In this document: positions 13,501 to 21,759 of the stretch, piece after piece
How positions within the stretch are numbered: the stretch's first letter is position 1
Layout of the letters: each line of letters opens with the position of its first letter
Assembly (NCBI GenBank): GCA_029448655.1
Contig: JACCLO010000002.1
Location: 992,001-1,056,000, forward strand
Direction: 5' to 3'
Origin: Wolfiporia cocos
Lineage: Eukaryota > Basidiomycota > Agaricomycetes > Polyporales > Phaeolaceae
Length of the DNA stretch: 64,000 nucleotides
Notes under the pieces: model-generated
What the model was told of the DNA's origin: nothing
What the model saw: only the letters and a program-made list of their open reading frames with translations
Databases searched by the model: none
Position numbers and translations under genes: made by a program

Positions 13501-15217
13501 GCATCTTGCTGCAAGAGTAGCACTTCCTCTTGAGCAGGTTTGCCCTTTCTTCCGGTGTTGGCTCCGTTCGGGGAGCGCGCTCGGGTTTAGCACGCTCCTT
13601 GCCCTTATCCGTGGTACCCTTGGTGCTCCGCAGTTTTTCCTCGTCCCGGAGTCGACGCATCGCATTGTCGGTCCGGAGGATGGCCTGTTTCCAGGATTCG
13701 TAATCCTCCGGGATCTGGATGTTGTACCCACGCTGCGATTTGTCGTTGACGGTGGCGGCAACGAATGCCTGGTGAACCGAGGAATAAATGTCCTTTGGGA
13801 TGGCCCTGGTGACCCAGCTGTGGACCACCTGGTTCTCCCGGTCATACTTGGCTTCTCCCAGGAGTCGTTCTAGCTCCTGGAAGTATTCCTCGCCTTTACC
13901 GAGCGTCATGGTGAGTTGCTCTGCCGCTACCGCTGCCTTTTTCTCCAGGTCCGGGTCGTCGAACTTTTGGTGCAGTTCCCAGACGAACCGTTGCCAGCTG
14001 ACCCTCCATTGTCCTTCCAGGTAATGTTCCCTGGTGAACGCCGTTACCCCGACCTTAGGACCGCGGATCAACGAGATCGCCGCGCCCACCTTCATCGAGT
14101 TGGTGAAGAGGATGGGGGCGTTGTCGTTGATGTACAACTGGAGCCGCATGTACCAGTCTGTGAATCCGGTGCCGGTGAAGGCCTCTGGTTCCCTGACTTT
14201 TGACTTGTACCGGGGGTCAGGCCGTGGTTCGGGCAGCATCGAGTATGCGTCCCACTGCGACGATGCCGGTTTCATTGGCCTCCACATAGACGCACGAGTT
14301 CCCTGGAGAGGCGCGGCTCCCCAGGTGTTCACGGGTGCATTCTGCGTTGGCAATGGGTGACCAAACATGTTGTGCATCGGTGGTGGACGTGCTGCCTGGG
14401 CGAAGTTGTCGGGACGAGCGGGGGCAGGGGCTGTGAGTACCGGTGGCGTGTAGCCGGGCAGGAATGAGTTCGTCTGCCGGGAGTTTCCACGAGTTGGGGG
14501 AGTGGGGAGAGGCCGGGATCCGCGCGGTGTCCGCTGGGGGGAGTGCATGTGCACCGATCGAACCCAGTTTTCTACCGGACCGAATCTGCTTTCGGCTTCC
14601 ATGATGGGTGTGCGGATGGGAGGTGGTGCCTGGCTGTGGAGTGATGCCGCGTCTCCGGCTTGGAGAGCGTCCGCCTGCAACCGTTGGGCCTCCCGTAGGA
14701 ACCGAGCTCCCATTTCCCGTGACCATGTCCCTACCGCTACCATTGCTTGCGCAACCTGTTGGCACCGCGCGCCGAAGTCCGCTGTTGTGGGGTTGGGTGG
14801 GAACGCCCACTGCATAGCGAGAGGCGAGTCGATGTGGCCCAACTGGCTACCTGCGCGCACCGTGTTTGACTGTTCCCTTGCCAACTGGAAGGCCTGTTCC
14901 AACCGCTCCACACCGGGGCCTTGGTCCTCAACCGATGCTCCGTAAGCTAGCGAGCAAGCGGGGCGTGCGTCTCCGATGGTTTCGGTGTGGGCCGGGGCGA
15001 CTTCGATGTTTTGTCGGGGGGCGTGGATGCTGTCTGCTACCGACAAGAACGCGAAGTCTTCGGGGAGGCCGTGCATTTGGTAATTCACCCACTGCCCTGG
15101 GTGGAACGGGTCGATTGAGGCGGGGAGCGGGACGTCTGCCAGGGTTTGGGCTTCGAACGGGTTTTGCGGGGGTCGGGGATCGCGGATGAATTCGATGCCG
15201 TGGGGTTGGGCGGCCAT
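10562..15217 (-). CDS. Gag-dUTPase-protease-reverse transcriptase-RNase H polyprotein
   Basis: A 1,551-codon frame starting MAAQPHGIEFIRD. Residues 1-560 are Gag; a variant zinc-binding cluster near 566 (CYSC, later GKGC, then SWH) replaces the classic CCHC knuckle. At about 795-930 there is a trimeric dUTPase with all five motifs recognisable: AEYNLYSA, PRSGLALKG, GGVVDEDYTG, YGDRIAQFI and TRGTQGFSSTG. The aspartic protease active site is LIDSGSTGSVIS near 976. RT runs from about 1,200, with SPWGAPFFFVKKKDGKLR and the catalytic YLDD near 1,319. RNase H starts near 1,461 with RIEAD, RELLAI and LTDHKNL. The frame ends at a TGA (10562-10564) within the RNase H/connection region; the next codon is CAA and the same frame continues to integrase. 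A CGA-to-TGA transition is the simplest explanation. Confidence 0.95.
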   Translation of the reverse strand: MAAQPHGIEFIRDPRPPQNPFEAQTLADVPLPASIDPFHPGQWVNYQMHGLPEDFAFLSVADSIHAPRQNIEVAPAHTETIGDARPACSLAYGASVEDQGPGVERLEQAFQLAREQSNTVRAGSQLGHIDSPLAMQWAFPPNPTTADFGARCQQVAQAMVAVGTWSREMGARFLREAQRLQADALQAGDAASLHSQAPPPIRTPIMEAESRFGPVENWVRSVHMHSPQRTPRGSRPLPTPPTRGNSRQTNSFLPGYTPPVLTAPAPARPDNFAQAARPPPMHNMFGHPLPTQNAPVNTWGAAPLQGTRASMWRPMKPASSQWDAYSMLPEPRPDPRYKSKVREPEAFTGTGFTDWYMRLQLYINDNAPILFTNSMKVGAAISLIRGPKVGVTAFTREHYLEGQWRVSWQRFVWELHQKFDDPDLEKKAAVAAEQLTMTLGKGEEYFQELERLLGEAKYDRENQVVHSWVTRAIPKDIYSSVHQAFVAATVNDKSQRGYNIQIPEDYESWKQAILRTDNAMRRLRDEEKLRSTKGTTDKGKERAKPERAPRTEPTPEERANLLKRKCYSCSKMQAEAPGKGCTKTSWHQPNWRSKTNTTPAASGSGTQRTRQAIAGNEAPTVLSEIPQEDFVRMVAAWAKENPDAAKEAGFAPTQVSPSPSNCFSVLEVEEPVNSKKSDSAATENDEPVDGLYGLGTGAPILEPVSVPLASVESDIDDDDGASTCSDDSFVTALEAPLTGAWREANTVLNSSNVNVTYVPMDVDPVVTPDVEMADASGTTKKSEKKMRRRRVKKKTVTLDIYLDHPRAIPPERKSEGAAEYNLYSAEEVVVPNGKRITVDTGIKIRTPAGVYGRIAPRSGLALKGVDVEGGVVDEDYTGRVKVILNNQTGADYQVEYGDRIAQFILECNMTPNTKIVKSIRETTRGTQGFSSTGEKLRGSVVVIQTGKRGKQIEVPITLHRPDGRALFTKALIDSGSTGSVISKSYVEEHRLEQIPLDRPIKLFNADGSTNSMGLMTHYVELQMQIDTHLETRKFHVTELSSADIFLGFDWLEDHNPSIDWKKRRITFSCDCEHERIEDGDHIYYIFADAWIRNRDECRADIAKRVRATKATEIAIATGKTTEAKTFEEVVPEYLHEFKDVFEEKEFDTLPERRPWDHAIELLPNSEPYAGKIYALSPREQEALDDFLEEQLRTGRIRPSKSPWGAPFFFVKKKDGKLRPIQDYRKLNQMTKKNKYPLPLITELLNKLKRAKYFSKLDIRWGYTNIRIKEGDEEKAAFITNRGLCEPLVMFFGMCNAPGTFQTLMNDIFRDLVLTGKVIVYLDDILIFTENQKEHREILRKVLLVLRQNKLTCKPEKCEFEKSEVEYLGHIISHGEIRMNPAKVAAVAEWPAPRNKKEVQSFIGFANFYRRFIPKFSTVARPLINLTKDGEWQWGATEQECFDKLKNIFVTAPVLGIPNDDDPFRIEADSLDFATGACLMQNQDGIWKPIAYHSKTLLPAERNYEIYDRELLAIMRALDEWRHFVMGAKHPVEVLTDHKNLEYFKTPQKINP

Positions 15218-15987
15218 CGTACGTAAAGGAAGTGTGTATGTATTCGAAAAGTGTAGTCGCGATTAAGACCGCTACCTGCCCACTGTGGCGCCTCCGAAGA
15301 GCTATCGGGGTGGTAACTAGAAAGTCTCAATCCACTACAAACTGCGTCCACCTCTTTTCGGGGATGTGCCAAGAAACGCTAAGGGGTTTTCCTCCCAAAG
15401 CCAGCGAGAAAACGCAGCCTCCGAAACCTCGTCCAGCCCCGAAGCTAATTCGGGATACCGGGGGCACGGGAACTATCCGCCTATGTGATGGGGCGTGTAA
15501 AAAGTTCTACCGTAGGGCGGCAAGTGCCGGTACAGTATTAGGCGATTCCCTGCCTCTTCAGCCGCGAGTTACGCGCTGGGTTGTATAGTAACGGGGGCGC
15601 GGTAATGCGCGTATCGTCGGGGCAGTAAGGCCCGTAAATAGACGACCAGTGCCTCTGTACACTGCCACAGGGCCCCTTAACGCCTTTGATTATTACGCGT
15701 CGGGTGCACAGTTACTGTGGTGGGGTTGTAACCCAAGACCTTTACAACCGCGTTGCACGGTGTTGGTCCAGTAGCTTAGAAGCAACGGTAGGAGAGGTCC
15801 CCTACACGCTGTTCGCAAAGTTCCCCCAGAACTCTAATCCCTTAACCCTGGGATGTGGCGGGTATGAGAACCGATCACGTGCTCAGAGAACCGAAGTTCA
15901 ACAAGAGCGAAAGAAAGGTGCACTTTGCCCCTAGTGCGCCGGGGTTGCTTAGGGTAAAACCACTAAGCGGGGGGGAGACTCGTCTTA
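15218..15987 (-). other. Retrotransposon 5' leader (untranslated region)
   Basis: About 770 bases separate the 5' LTR from the Gag start. They contain only short overlapping ORFs in both directions and no recognised domain. A leader this long usually carries packaging, dimerisation or internal-initiation signals, but I can point to no specific structure beyond the primer-binding site at its start. Confidence 0.6.
15976..15986 (-). promoter_or_regulatory. Self-priming primer-binding site
   Basis: On the element's sense strand, the first bases after the 5' LTR are T then AAGACGAGTCT. These 11 bases are exactly complementary to AGACTCGTCTT within the LTR (16081-16091 on the genome), which sits 32 bases downstream of a TATATA box and is therefore the likely 5' end of the RNA. 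This is the Tf1/sushi arrangement, where the folded RNA primes its own reverse transcription. No TGG-initiated tRNA match lies at this spot. Confidence 0.8.
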
Positions 15988-16360
15988 TGACACAAGCAAC
16001 ACTTCAAGCAACTGCTCAGGGGATTGTTACTCGGGTTTCAGCGCAATCCTAGTCTGAGGCTACTCAAGGCGTATAAGGCCAAGACGAGTCTGGGGTGCTA
16101 CCCTGCTCGTCGGCCAGTATATATGCTATTCTACTGTTTGTACATTGTTTGGCTACTGTATAGTTATTACGTAAGCTGAGAGTCCGATACTATGGTAAAC
16201 CCTATAATGGGTGTAGGTACACGGCACAGAGTGTCCGGGGGGCTGACAACACGTGATAGGGTGTTCGGGGTCTTGCACGTGACTGCTTAGGCGCGCGCTT
16301 AGATAAGATAAGGGTTCAGGCTTTAGTCACTGGCTAGGCGAAAGAAATCGGCTTGTGACA
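15988..16360 (-). repeat. 5' LTR (right copy), 373 bp
   Basis: The partner of 8148-8520. In the element's orientation it carries U3 with a TATATA box, a predicted transcription start, then R-U5 ending next to the primer site. Confidence 0.96.
16091..16123 (-). promoter_or_regulatory. Retrotransposon core promoter: TATA box and predicted RNA start
   Basis: On the minus strand TATATA begins at 16123. Thirty-two bases downstream lies the A at 16091 that opens AGACTCGTCTT, the sequence complementary to the primer-binding site. The spacing matches a standard TATA-to-start distance, so promoter and self-priming evidence support each other. Confidence 0.7.
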
Positions 16361-16365
16361 GTATC
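16361..16365. repeat. Target-site duplication (right), GTATC
   Basis: Second copy of the 5 bp duplication flanking the retrotransposon. Confidence 0.93.
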
Positions 16366-16968
16366 TGAGCCAGCCTCATCAACAGAATGACATGCATGGG
16401 CTTCTGGGTCTGTGCCATCAGATGTGACACGCTGTTAAACAAGACACGATGTGACTTGCCATGAAGTGATGCGATTCAGATGCGACGTGCCTGTGGCGTG
16501 TACATCCCAATTAGGAAGGGAAATCCATCTGTGTCGTGTCCACACGAAATAATCTATACCTCAGAATGAGGTTGGAATGGGGCATATATAACTGAACTTC
16601 ACTAATGTCTAGCTCTTTCTACTTGATCTCAAATGGTTTGAGTCTTTTCTTGCTTGCTTGATTCCGTCCAAAAAGCATTCTAAAATGTACTTCTATCAAT
16701 TGATGGGAATGCATCTCCTCCTGGAGTAATTAGTTATAGCATGAAGTAGGTGCATATACCTCTGATCTCTACATTTCTTCAAAGAACGCTTGGGACAGAA
16801 TTTCGTTAAATTATTCATAGCGTGCTGTATTGTACCCTGGATGTGTTACGGTTATTTTGATTTTTCGAATATCGACAGAACTCACCATTGGGCAAATACG
16901 ATACAGGGACTTGCTGCACAACCAACTCCCCTGGCTACTCATGACTCTACTGGGCGCATCCCCAGTTG
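16366..16968. other. Non-coding DNA between the retrotransposon and the pogo element
   Basis: No gene recognised. GATGTGAC-type short motifs recur (near 16420-16490), and similar ones appear inside the pogo left end (17050-17090), but I cannot assign a function. Confidence 0.4.
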
Positions 16969-16970
16969 TA

Positions 16971-16996
16971 CAGTTGAAGACCTCATAATGCATAAT
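16971..16996 (+). repeat. Pogo left terminal inverted repeat
   Basis: Begins CAGTTGAAGACCTCATAATG and is the exact reverse complement of the right end for about 26 bases. Just inward (17017-17034) the motif recurs inverted (TGCATTATGAGGTC), so the end can fold back on itself. Confidence 0.9.
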
Positions 16997-17121
16997 GTCG
17001 GTGATCGGATTTCTTTATGCATTATGAGGTCTTATGCAGTATCGAATTTGTCACGAGATGTCACATCCTGTGACCCGATGTGACCCCGCACATCGTATTG
17101 CGAGTGCCGTAGAAATAACAT

Positions 17122-19383
17122 CTATGTACCCCAGTATCTATCTAATGTTACTTGTTTCATTGATGTGAGGTCAGCCTTGTGAAGATGAGCACGGAATTTG
17201 CGCAACTGCTGCTGCAGCGTAAGCACCAAGACGCCGTCTGTTTCAGCAACCTGCAGGCAGAGCCGCTCAAGCTTCCGGCACATGTCCATCCCCTCTTGCA
17301 CGCTGATTATCTCCTCTATCTCATCGTCCTCACTGCCGCCATTGCCCCCACTGTCAGTATCAGTCTCATCTATCTTCCGTCCTGCTAGGTCTTGGTTTAC
17401 TGCTGCAATTATGTCACTATCGCCACCTGGGAAGTCGTATGAAGGCTCGCCAGCTGCTCTCTCTTCGACTGGATTGAGGAGGTCCTCTAAGGTGGGCCGT
17501 GTACCGCGCACTCGTTTCCGTGTCTGTAGCTCTTTGACTGAGCTCACCAAGTCATTCTCAAGCTCTATAAGCTGAGGGAGGGACAGTTGGGCATTGGGTG
17601 TCGGAGGAGATGTGGGGGATTGAGTGGACAAGGTCATCGATGAGCCTGACAGTGACTGTGAGTTGCTAGCAAGCCTCTTGATTGCATTCACTGCAGCATC
17701 ACTATCATCCTTGGCAGCGAAAACAGCATCGAAGGCAGGTTTCCAGTCCTCATAGCGGTAAGCGTCACCAAGGTGCGTCCACAGGCGTTCTTCAACTTGT
17801 GGCATTGAAGCAAGTTCTCCACTAGCAAAGGCATGGAATATATCCCATGCCTTTGCATCTCGAGTGGGATCAGGAGAACGAGCCACTAGCGTAGCGGATC
17901 TGTCAGATCTGTCGATCGATCAGTGTCTGACATCGAATCCTATGCTGTTGACACAAACCTATGCTCAGGGAATTGGAATGCGTGCTTCCAGCAATTTGTG
18001 ATTGTGCTAGGTGTCACAGCGTTCCAAGCTGCCTGCGCGAGAAGCATGATTTCAAGCTGATCTATCTTGTAGATGTCATCCTCTCCAGCCTCATCCTGCT
18101 CGATAGCCCGATAACAGAATGCACAACGGTAGTGTGCTTTGAAGCACCGTATCACTCCTGCATCCAAGGGCTGTACAAATGATGCCATGTTGGGCTCGAA
18201 GAAATGGATGTCAATGTTGGTAGGTCTGTACGCAATATCGTGCCCACTGAAATTGTCGAGCCACAGGTTAACGTGGCGATTCTGACTGCGGAATATGCGG
18301 TCATAATATTTGACATATCTGACAATGCATGAGTACACCATTAACTCACAGCCAATGGCCTACTCACTCCTCGAACAATGAGGACGTCATCCATGCAGTC
18401 TTGTTGCTCCGATAGTAAAAGCCATGTTCTTGTGGTGTCCTGTTGCCGAAGCACCGAGGACGTTTCGCCTTACCAATGAAGAAGATCGGAGATTTTTCAG
18501 AGCCATCCGCATTGCACATAAAGCCAAGGGTTAGTCGGTCCTTGCTTGCTTTCTTGCCAGACATGTACGCTGTTGCTAGACCTTGGTCAGGAGGGGTCCT
18601 ATTGAAATCTATGAATTACATCTAATACAAGGCATATAGAAGCTTAACTTACTTTCCATACAGACTCGTTTCATCGAAATTGAGGTTATCTTTTGGTGGC
18701 TTCGATTGGTAGATCACCAAATTTCTTTCTCGCTCCCTCTGAACAGCCGCTAGGTCCACTGAACCTGCTTCGCCATGGCGTCGTATTTCCCGCAGTCCAT
18801 GGCTGTTTATTATGGTACGTTAGATGTCTCCATACACTGTGTATTAAAAAACTCACGCCTTTTTAAAACCCCTTAACCAGCCATTGCTTTGCATCCGCTC
18901 ATTCTGTGGGACTTTCAACCGCTCTTCAAAGAGCTGACGCTTCGCAACAAGCATATTCCCATTTACAAGCTCTCCCTTTGCCTCCATGTGCCTAACCCAC
19001 AGCACGATAGCACGCTCAACATCAGGTCGGGTGACAATGCGGTGTCTCTTTGAAGACAGAGCGGTTGGTGTTGCACCAAGGCGTGCCTCATCCTCGATCC
19101 TGCCCTTCTTCGACAAATGGCGAGACAGACTTGCCTGATTGAAAATCAAGGCTCCTTCCTTCCTGTTTGCAAAGTACTTGACTACCTCATCCTGTGTCAT
19201 CGGCTGATGCTGGTCATGATATGCAACAACGGTGAGCCAGTCCTGAAGGGTCAGGTTGCTTCGTTCATGCTTTGGAGGTTTAACAGCTGATGTCTTTCCA
19301 TCCTTGGATGTGCAATTGACAAGTGGGCGAACATAGGGCTTCTGAGGCTTGCGCGGTTTGCACTTCCGTTCTTCTGCGGGCAT
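17122..19383 (-). CDS. Pogo/Tigger DDE_1 transposase
   Basis: Five exons join without a break: 19383-18857, 18802-18653, 18598-18368, 18318-17959 and 17899-17122, total 2,046 nt, 681 aa. Introns are 49-59 bp with GT-AG ends. The N-terminus is basic (MPAEERKCKPRKPQKP) and leads into CENP-B-type helix-turn-helix DNA-binding domains (SNLTLQDWLTVVAYHDQH, GALIFNQASLSRHL, then NGWLRGFKKAHGL). The catalytic core has D in NLNFDETSLYGK, D in NLWLDNFSGH and D in FVQPLDAGVIRCFKAHYR, the DDD triad of Tigger enzymes. The C-terminal 250 residues hold an acidic stretch and a coiled coil, ending QVTLDRYWGT, which matches the PCNA-interacting PIP box (Q-x-x-L-x-x-aromatic-aromatic). It would excise and reinsert this element and related short copies. 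Confidence 0.92.
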
Positions 19384-19603
19384 TGTGATGGGAACCGCAC
19401 AAGCTGAGATTGGATTATTTGCTTTAGTTTAGCACCGTAATACTCATAAATAAGATATTTATTACTATATATGGAAGATCTACTAATGCATAATTGCCTG
19501 ATTGCTTATGCATTATGCGATATGAGATTTCATGCATAAATCCCCGCAAACGAGGTCGGTGACCGGGTCAGGCCATGCATTATGAGGTATTATGCATTAT
19601 GAG

Positions 19604-19629
19604 GTTATGCATTATGAGGTCTTCAACTG
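19604..19629 (-). repeat. Pogo right terminal inverted repeat with subterminal copies
   Basis: Reverse complement of the left end, closing CTTCAACTG. Immediately inward two more TGCATTATGAGGT units lie in tandem, and related TGCATAAT motifs occur near 19487-19540; these are probable transposase-binding sites. Confidence 0.88.
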
Positions 19630-19631
19630 TA

Positions 19632-20486
19632 CTAGTCTATAGGGCGCGTTTCATCTTTGGCAGATCCAACTCTGCCACCGTTTCATGTTCACCGTTTACG
19701 TGCTGATAGATGGCGTTCAACCGCCATCATTCCTATCTATCGTCTCAGATATATCACTACATACTTATCAAACGTTTGGTACTATAGCGTAGATAGTATC
19801 GGTGACATCTGGGACAGGCTTGACCCCTAAAACCTAACGTAGTATATAAACTCATGTACTTACTGTCGAGGCTCTTCAGCTCGACCTTGTTGTACCAACA
19901 AGAAGTCTTATACTCGTTCTCAAACGTAGGAAACTACACTCGGTATTTCTCGCTCGAGCAACCAAACGACTAAGTCCTCGAAGTGCACACTGACTTCTCG
20001 GACTTAGGCGAGTCTTATATTCTATTAGACTCGCACTTGAACAGATTATATCCTCTAACGCGTATTGGATATTAACCGATCTCCTAAGGACTTCACTTAG
20101 GACTTGAAGGCATCTAACGAGTATTTGCCTTGCATACGGCTACACGCCTACGTGCAGAAGAACGATCTATATTCGCGATTCGAATATACGAACAGGTATT
20201 CGACCCGTAACAGGATGCACAGACTAACATGAAGCGATTTAATTAAAAGAATTCTGTCCCAAAGAAAGTATTCATTTCGTAGTTCTAATCAATCTACTCC
20301 ACTATAATGAGGTGTGAAACCTTTTTCCTGGTGAGCCTTTACACTGATACCATCATGCTATGCGCGTCTAGCTCATGCCAGGGAGAGACCTGTCCGGCAG
20401 GGGCTGTGGCACATGATAGACGCTTGCCGCTCGGATTTTGCCACCCCACTACAGTTGCCCCTCCCCACTGAGATGGAGAGGGACGG
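19632..20486. other. Non-coding DNA between two mobile elements
   Basis: No gene recognised. At 20450-20469 there is an inverted copy of the GGGGAGGGGCAAC-type terminus used by the TA-flanked elements further right, which suggests another, incomplete member of that family here. Confidence 0.4.
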
Positions 20487-21759
20487 CTTTCATCCCCAGC
20501 CCTTACACGTGACTGCTGCCACTCGGGAGGACCCGAGCAGAGTGTGAAAAACATATTGCAGCAGCCACTGTACAGTGGGGAGGGGCAACGCTGCACCAAT
20601 GGCATCTGCCGGACGGCTCATGATTAAAGAGCTTCGCACACGTTAACGTAGGTGTTAGGAGTGTTATCGTGACAGCGTCTGTAATAAGATTTGCATCAGC
20701 CCGGCAGCTGATGTCGGTCTGCAGCATCTGCAGAAAACATGGTAAAATCGTACAGATATTCACTGAGAGCTCTGTTCAATTCACTCTAGTGGGATAATAT
20801 CATGAGAAGCTCCAAAACTAACAATCCTTGGGAACAGAATTTTGTCAATCATGTCTATTACTGAGATATGTGCAACTAGGCTTCTGTAGCACAAGATCTA
20901 GTGCAAAATTCAAAAATGTGTTCCCAAAGATTGATGTACATTAGTGAGAAACCACCAAATTTATGTGTCTTTCAGCCATTGGCAATAGCATGATTGAAAC
21001 ATTTCACATTGATGCAGACAACATAGATGATGGCCAATTGCCCGTTTAGGCTAACGTGCACATCAGGTGACCTTGAGCAATGCAACACGGCGACACAATG
21101 TGACAAGCACACGTGCACTCCGAGTAATTCATCTTGGTGGTGACCCGTGCAAGCCTTCGAAGCTGTGAATGTAATATTTCATTCCTTTGAAAGATAATAA
21201 TATGCCCTATCTACCCGTAACATAATATCTGATGCACAAGAGATTTCGGAGTCAGAAGGCTCATTCCCTGCATAATTTAACTCAAATTCGATGCCATCGC
21301 ACAGTACATCAGGACAGAAATATGCACCCGCATGTGCTTACAGAATATCTTGTCACCACACAGAGACTAGAAGAAAACCTTACTCACACAGTGGAAAAAT
21401 CAAGGCCTACATCGCGACCTAGTCAATGCTCAGCACCATGAAAGCCAAGCACGGGAGACTAAAGATAGACTATGTGAGGAGAACGATAACTAGCTCGATA
21501 TGTTTATTTCTAAATAGCATTCAGCTGAGTGATAGCTTACTTTCTGCCAAATTTCTTGCACATATTTTGCGTACAATACTAGACAATGGTGCTCTACCAC
21601 TTTCTCGAGTGCCTATGGACAGCCTCTGACAGCAGCATGTCATTGCCATCAACGCCACCCAGCATCGATCTAATCTAGAGTCACTGAATCTGGTAGGTAT
21701 GGGGGCTGAACTTAATCATTTTGTGGGACACATTTCAAACCGACGTTGCCCCTCCCCAG
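20487..21759 (+). repeat. Left arm of a giant inverted repeat (about 1.25 kb)
   Basis: The reverse complement of this segment is found with few differences at 23424-24722. The similarity begins outside the internal element (CCCCAGCCCTT, CACGTGACTGCTGCCACTCGG, GCAGCCACTGTA), runs through the whole TA-flanked element and fades after its inner end. Two identical small ORFs appear in mirror image in the two arms, but they have no recognisable domain. Confidence 0.9.
20573..21759 (+). mobile_element. Non-autonomous TA-flanked inverted-repeat element, copy A
   Basis: A 1,187 bp unit opening CAGTGGGGAGGGGCAACG and closing CGTTGCCCCTCCCCAG, with TA immediately outside both ends (20571-20572 and 21760-21761). 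Terminal CAG/CTG and TA target site fit the tc1/mariner/pogo superfamily. It has no transposase: only short ORFs (for example 21232-21441 and 21426-21629) that match nothing I know. Confidence 0.72.

Larger units (their letters stand above)
8148..16360 (-). mobile_element. Ty3/gypsy LTR retrotransposon with dUTPase and chromodomain-like module, self-priming type
   Basis: This 8,213 bp element is bounded by two 373 bp direct repeats beginning TG and ending CA, with a GTATC duplication outside. It is transcribed on the minus strand: 5' LTR 15988-16360, leader, Gag-dUTPase-protease-RT-RNase H ORF, a single in-frame TGA, then the rest of RNase H, integrase and chromodomain-like region, polypurine tract and 3' LTR 8148-8520. 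RT precedes integrase, which defines Metaviridae order. The LTR copies differ at only two positions that I can see (TACT/TGCT near 8180 and CGCG/CGGG near 8200), so the insertion is recent. The primer-binding site matches the element's own predicted RNA 5' end rather than a tRNA. dUTPase-bearing gypsy elements are known from basidiomycetes such as Phanerochaete. Confidence 0.96.
16971..19629 (-). mobile_element. Pogo/Tigger-type DNA transposon, apparently complete
   Basis: A 2,659 bp element whose ends are inverted repeats opening CAGTTGAAGACCTCATAATG; the match continues through GCATAA (16971-16996 and 19604-19629). A TA dinucleotide lies immediately outside each end (16969-16970 and 19630-19631), the tc1/mariner/pogo target site. 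Inside, on the minus strand, is a five-exon transposase. The right end carries three head-to-tail copies of CCTCATAATGCAT-like units (19580-19624). The left end has one direct and one inverted copy forming a potential hairpin. Intact frame, matching ends and clean TA flanks suggest a young, possibly autonomous copy. Confidence 0.92.

Noticed and set aside
15976..15987. A tRNA-primed primer-binding site for the retrotransposon
   Set aside because: The bases after the LTR lack the TGG that pairs with a tRNA CCA end, whereas an exact 11 nt match to the element's own RNA start exists.
20450..20590. A short complete element between the facing termini at 20450 and 20573
   Set aside because: The two termini point away from the intervening ~100 bp rather than toward it, and that stretch is part of the large inverted-repeat arm, so it is not a mobile unit by itself.
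21232..21629. Two small ORFs duplicated in mirror image as genes
   Set aside because: They exist twice only because they lie in the inverted-repeat arms; no domain, no codon bias and no transposase similarity.
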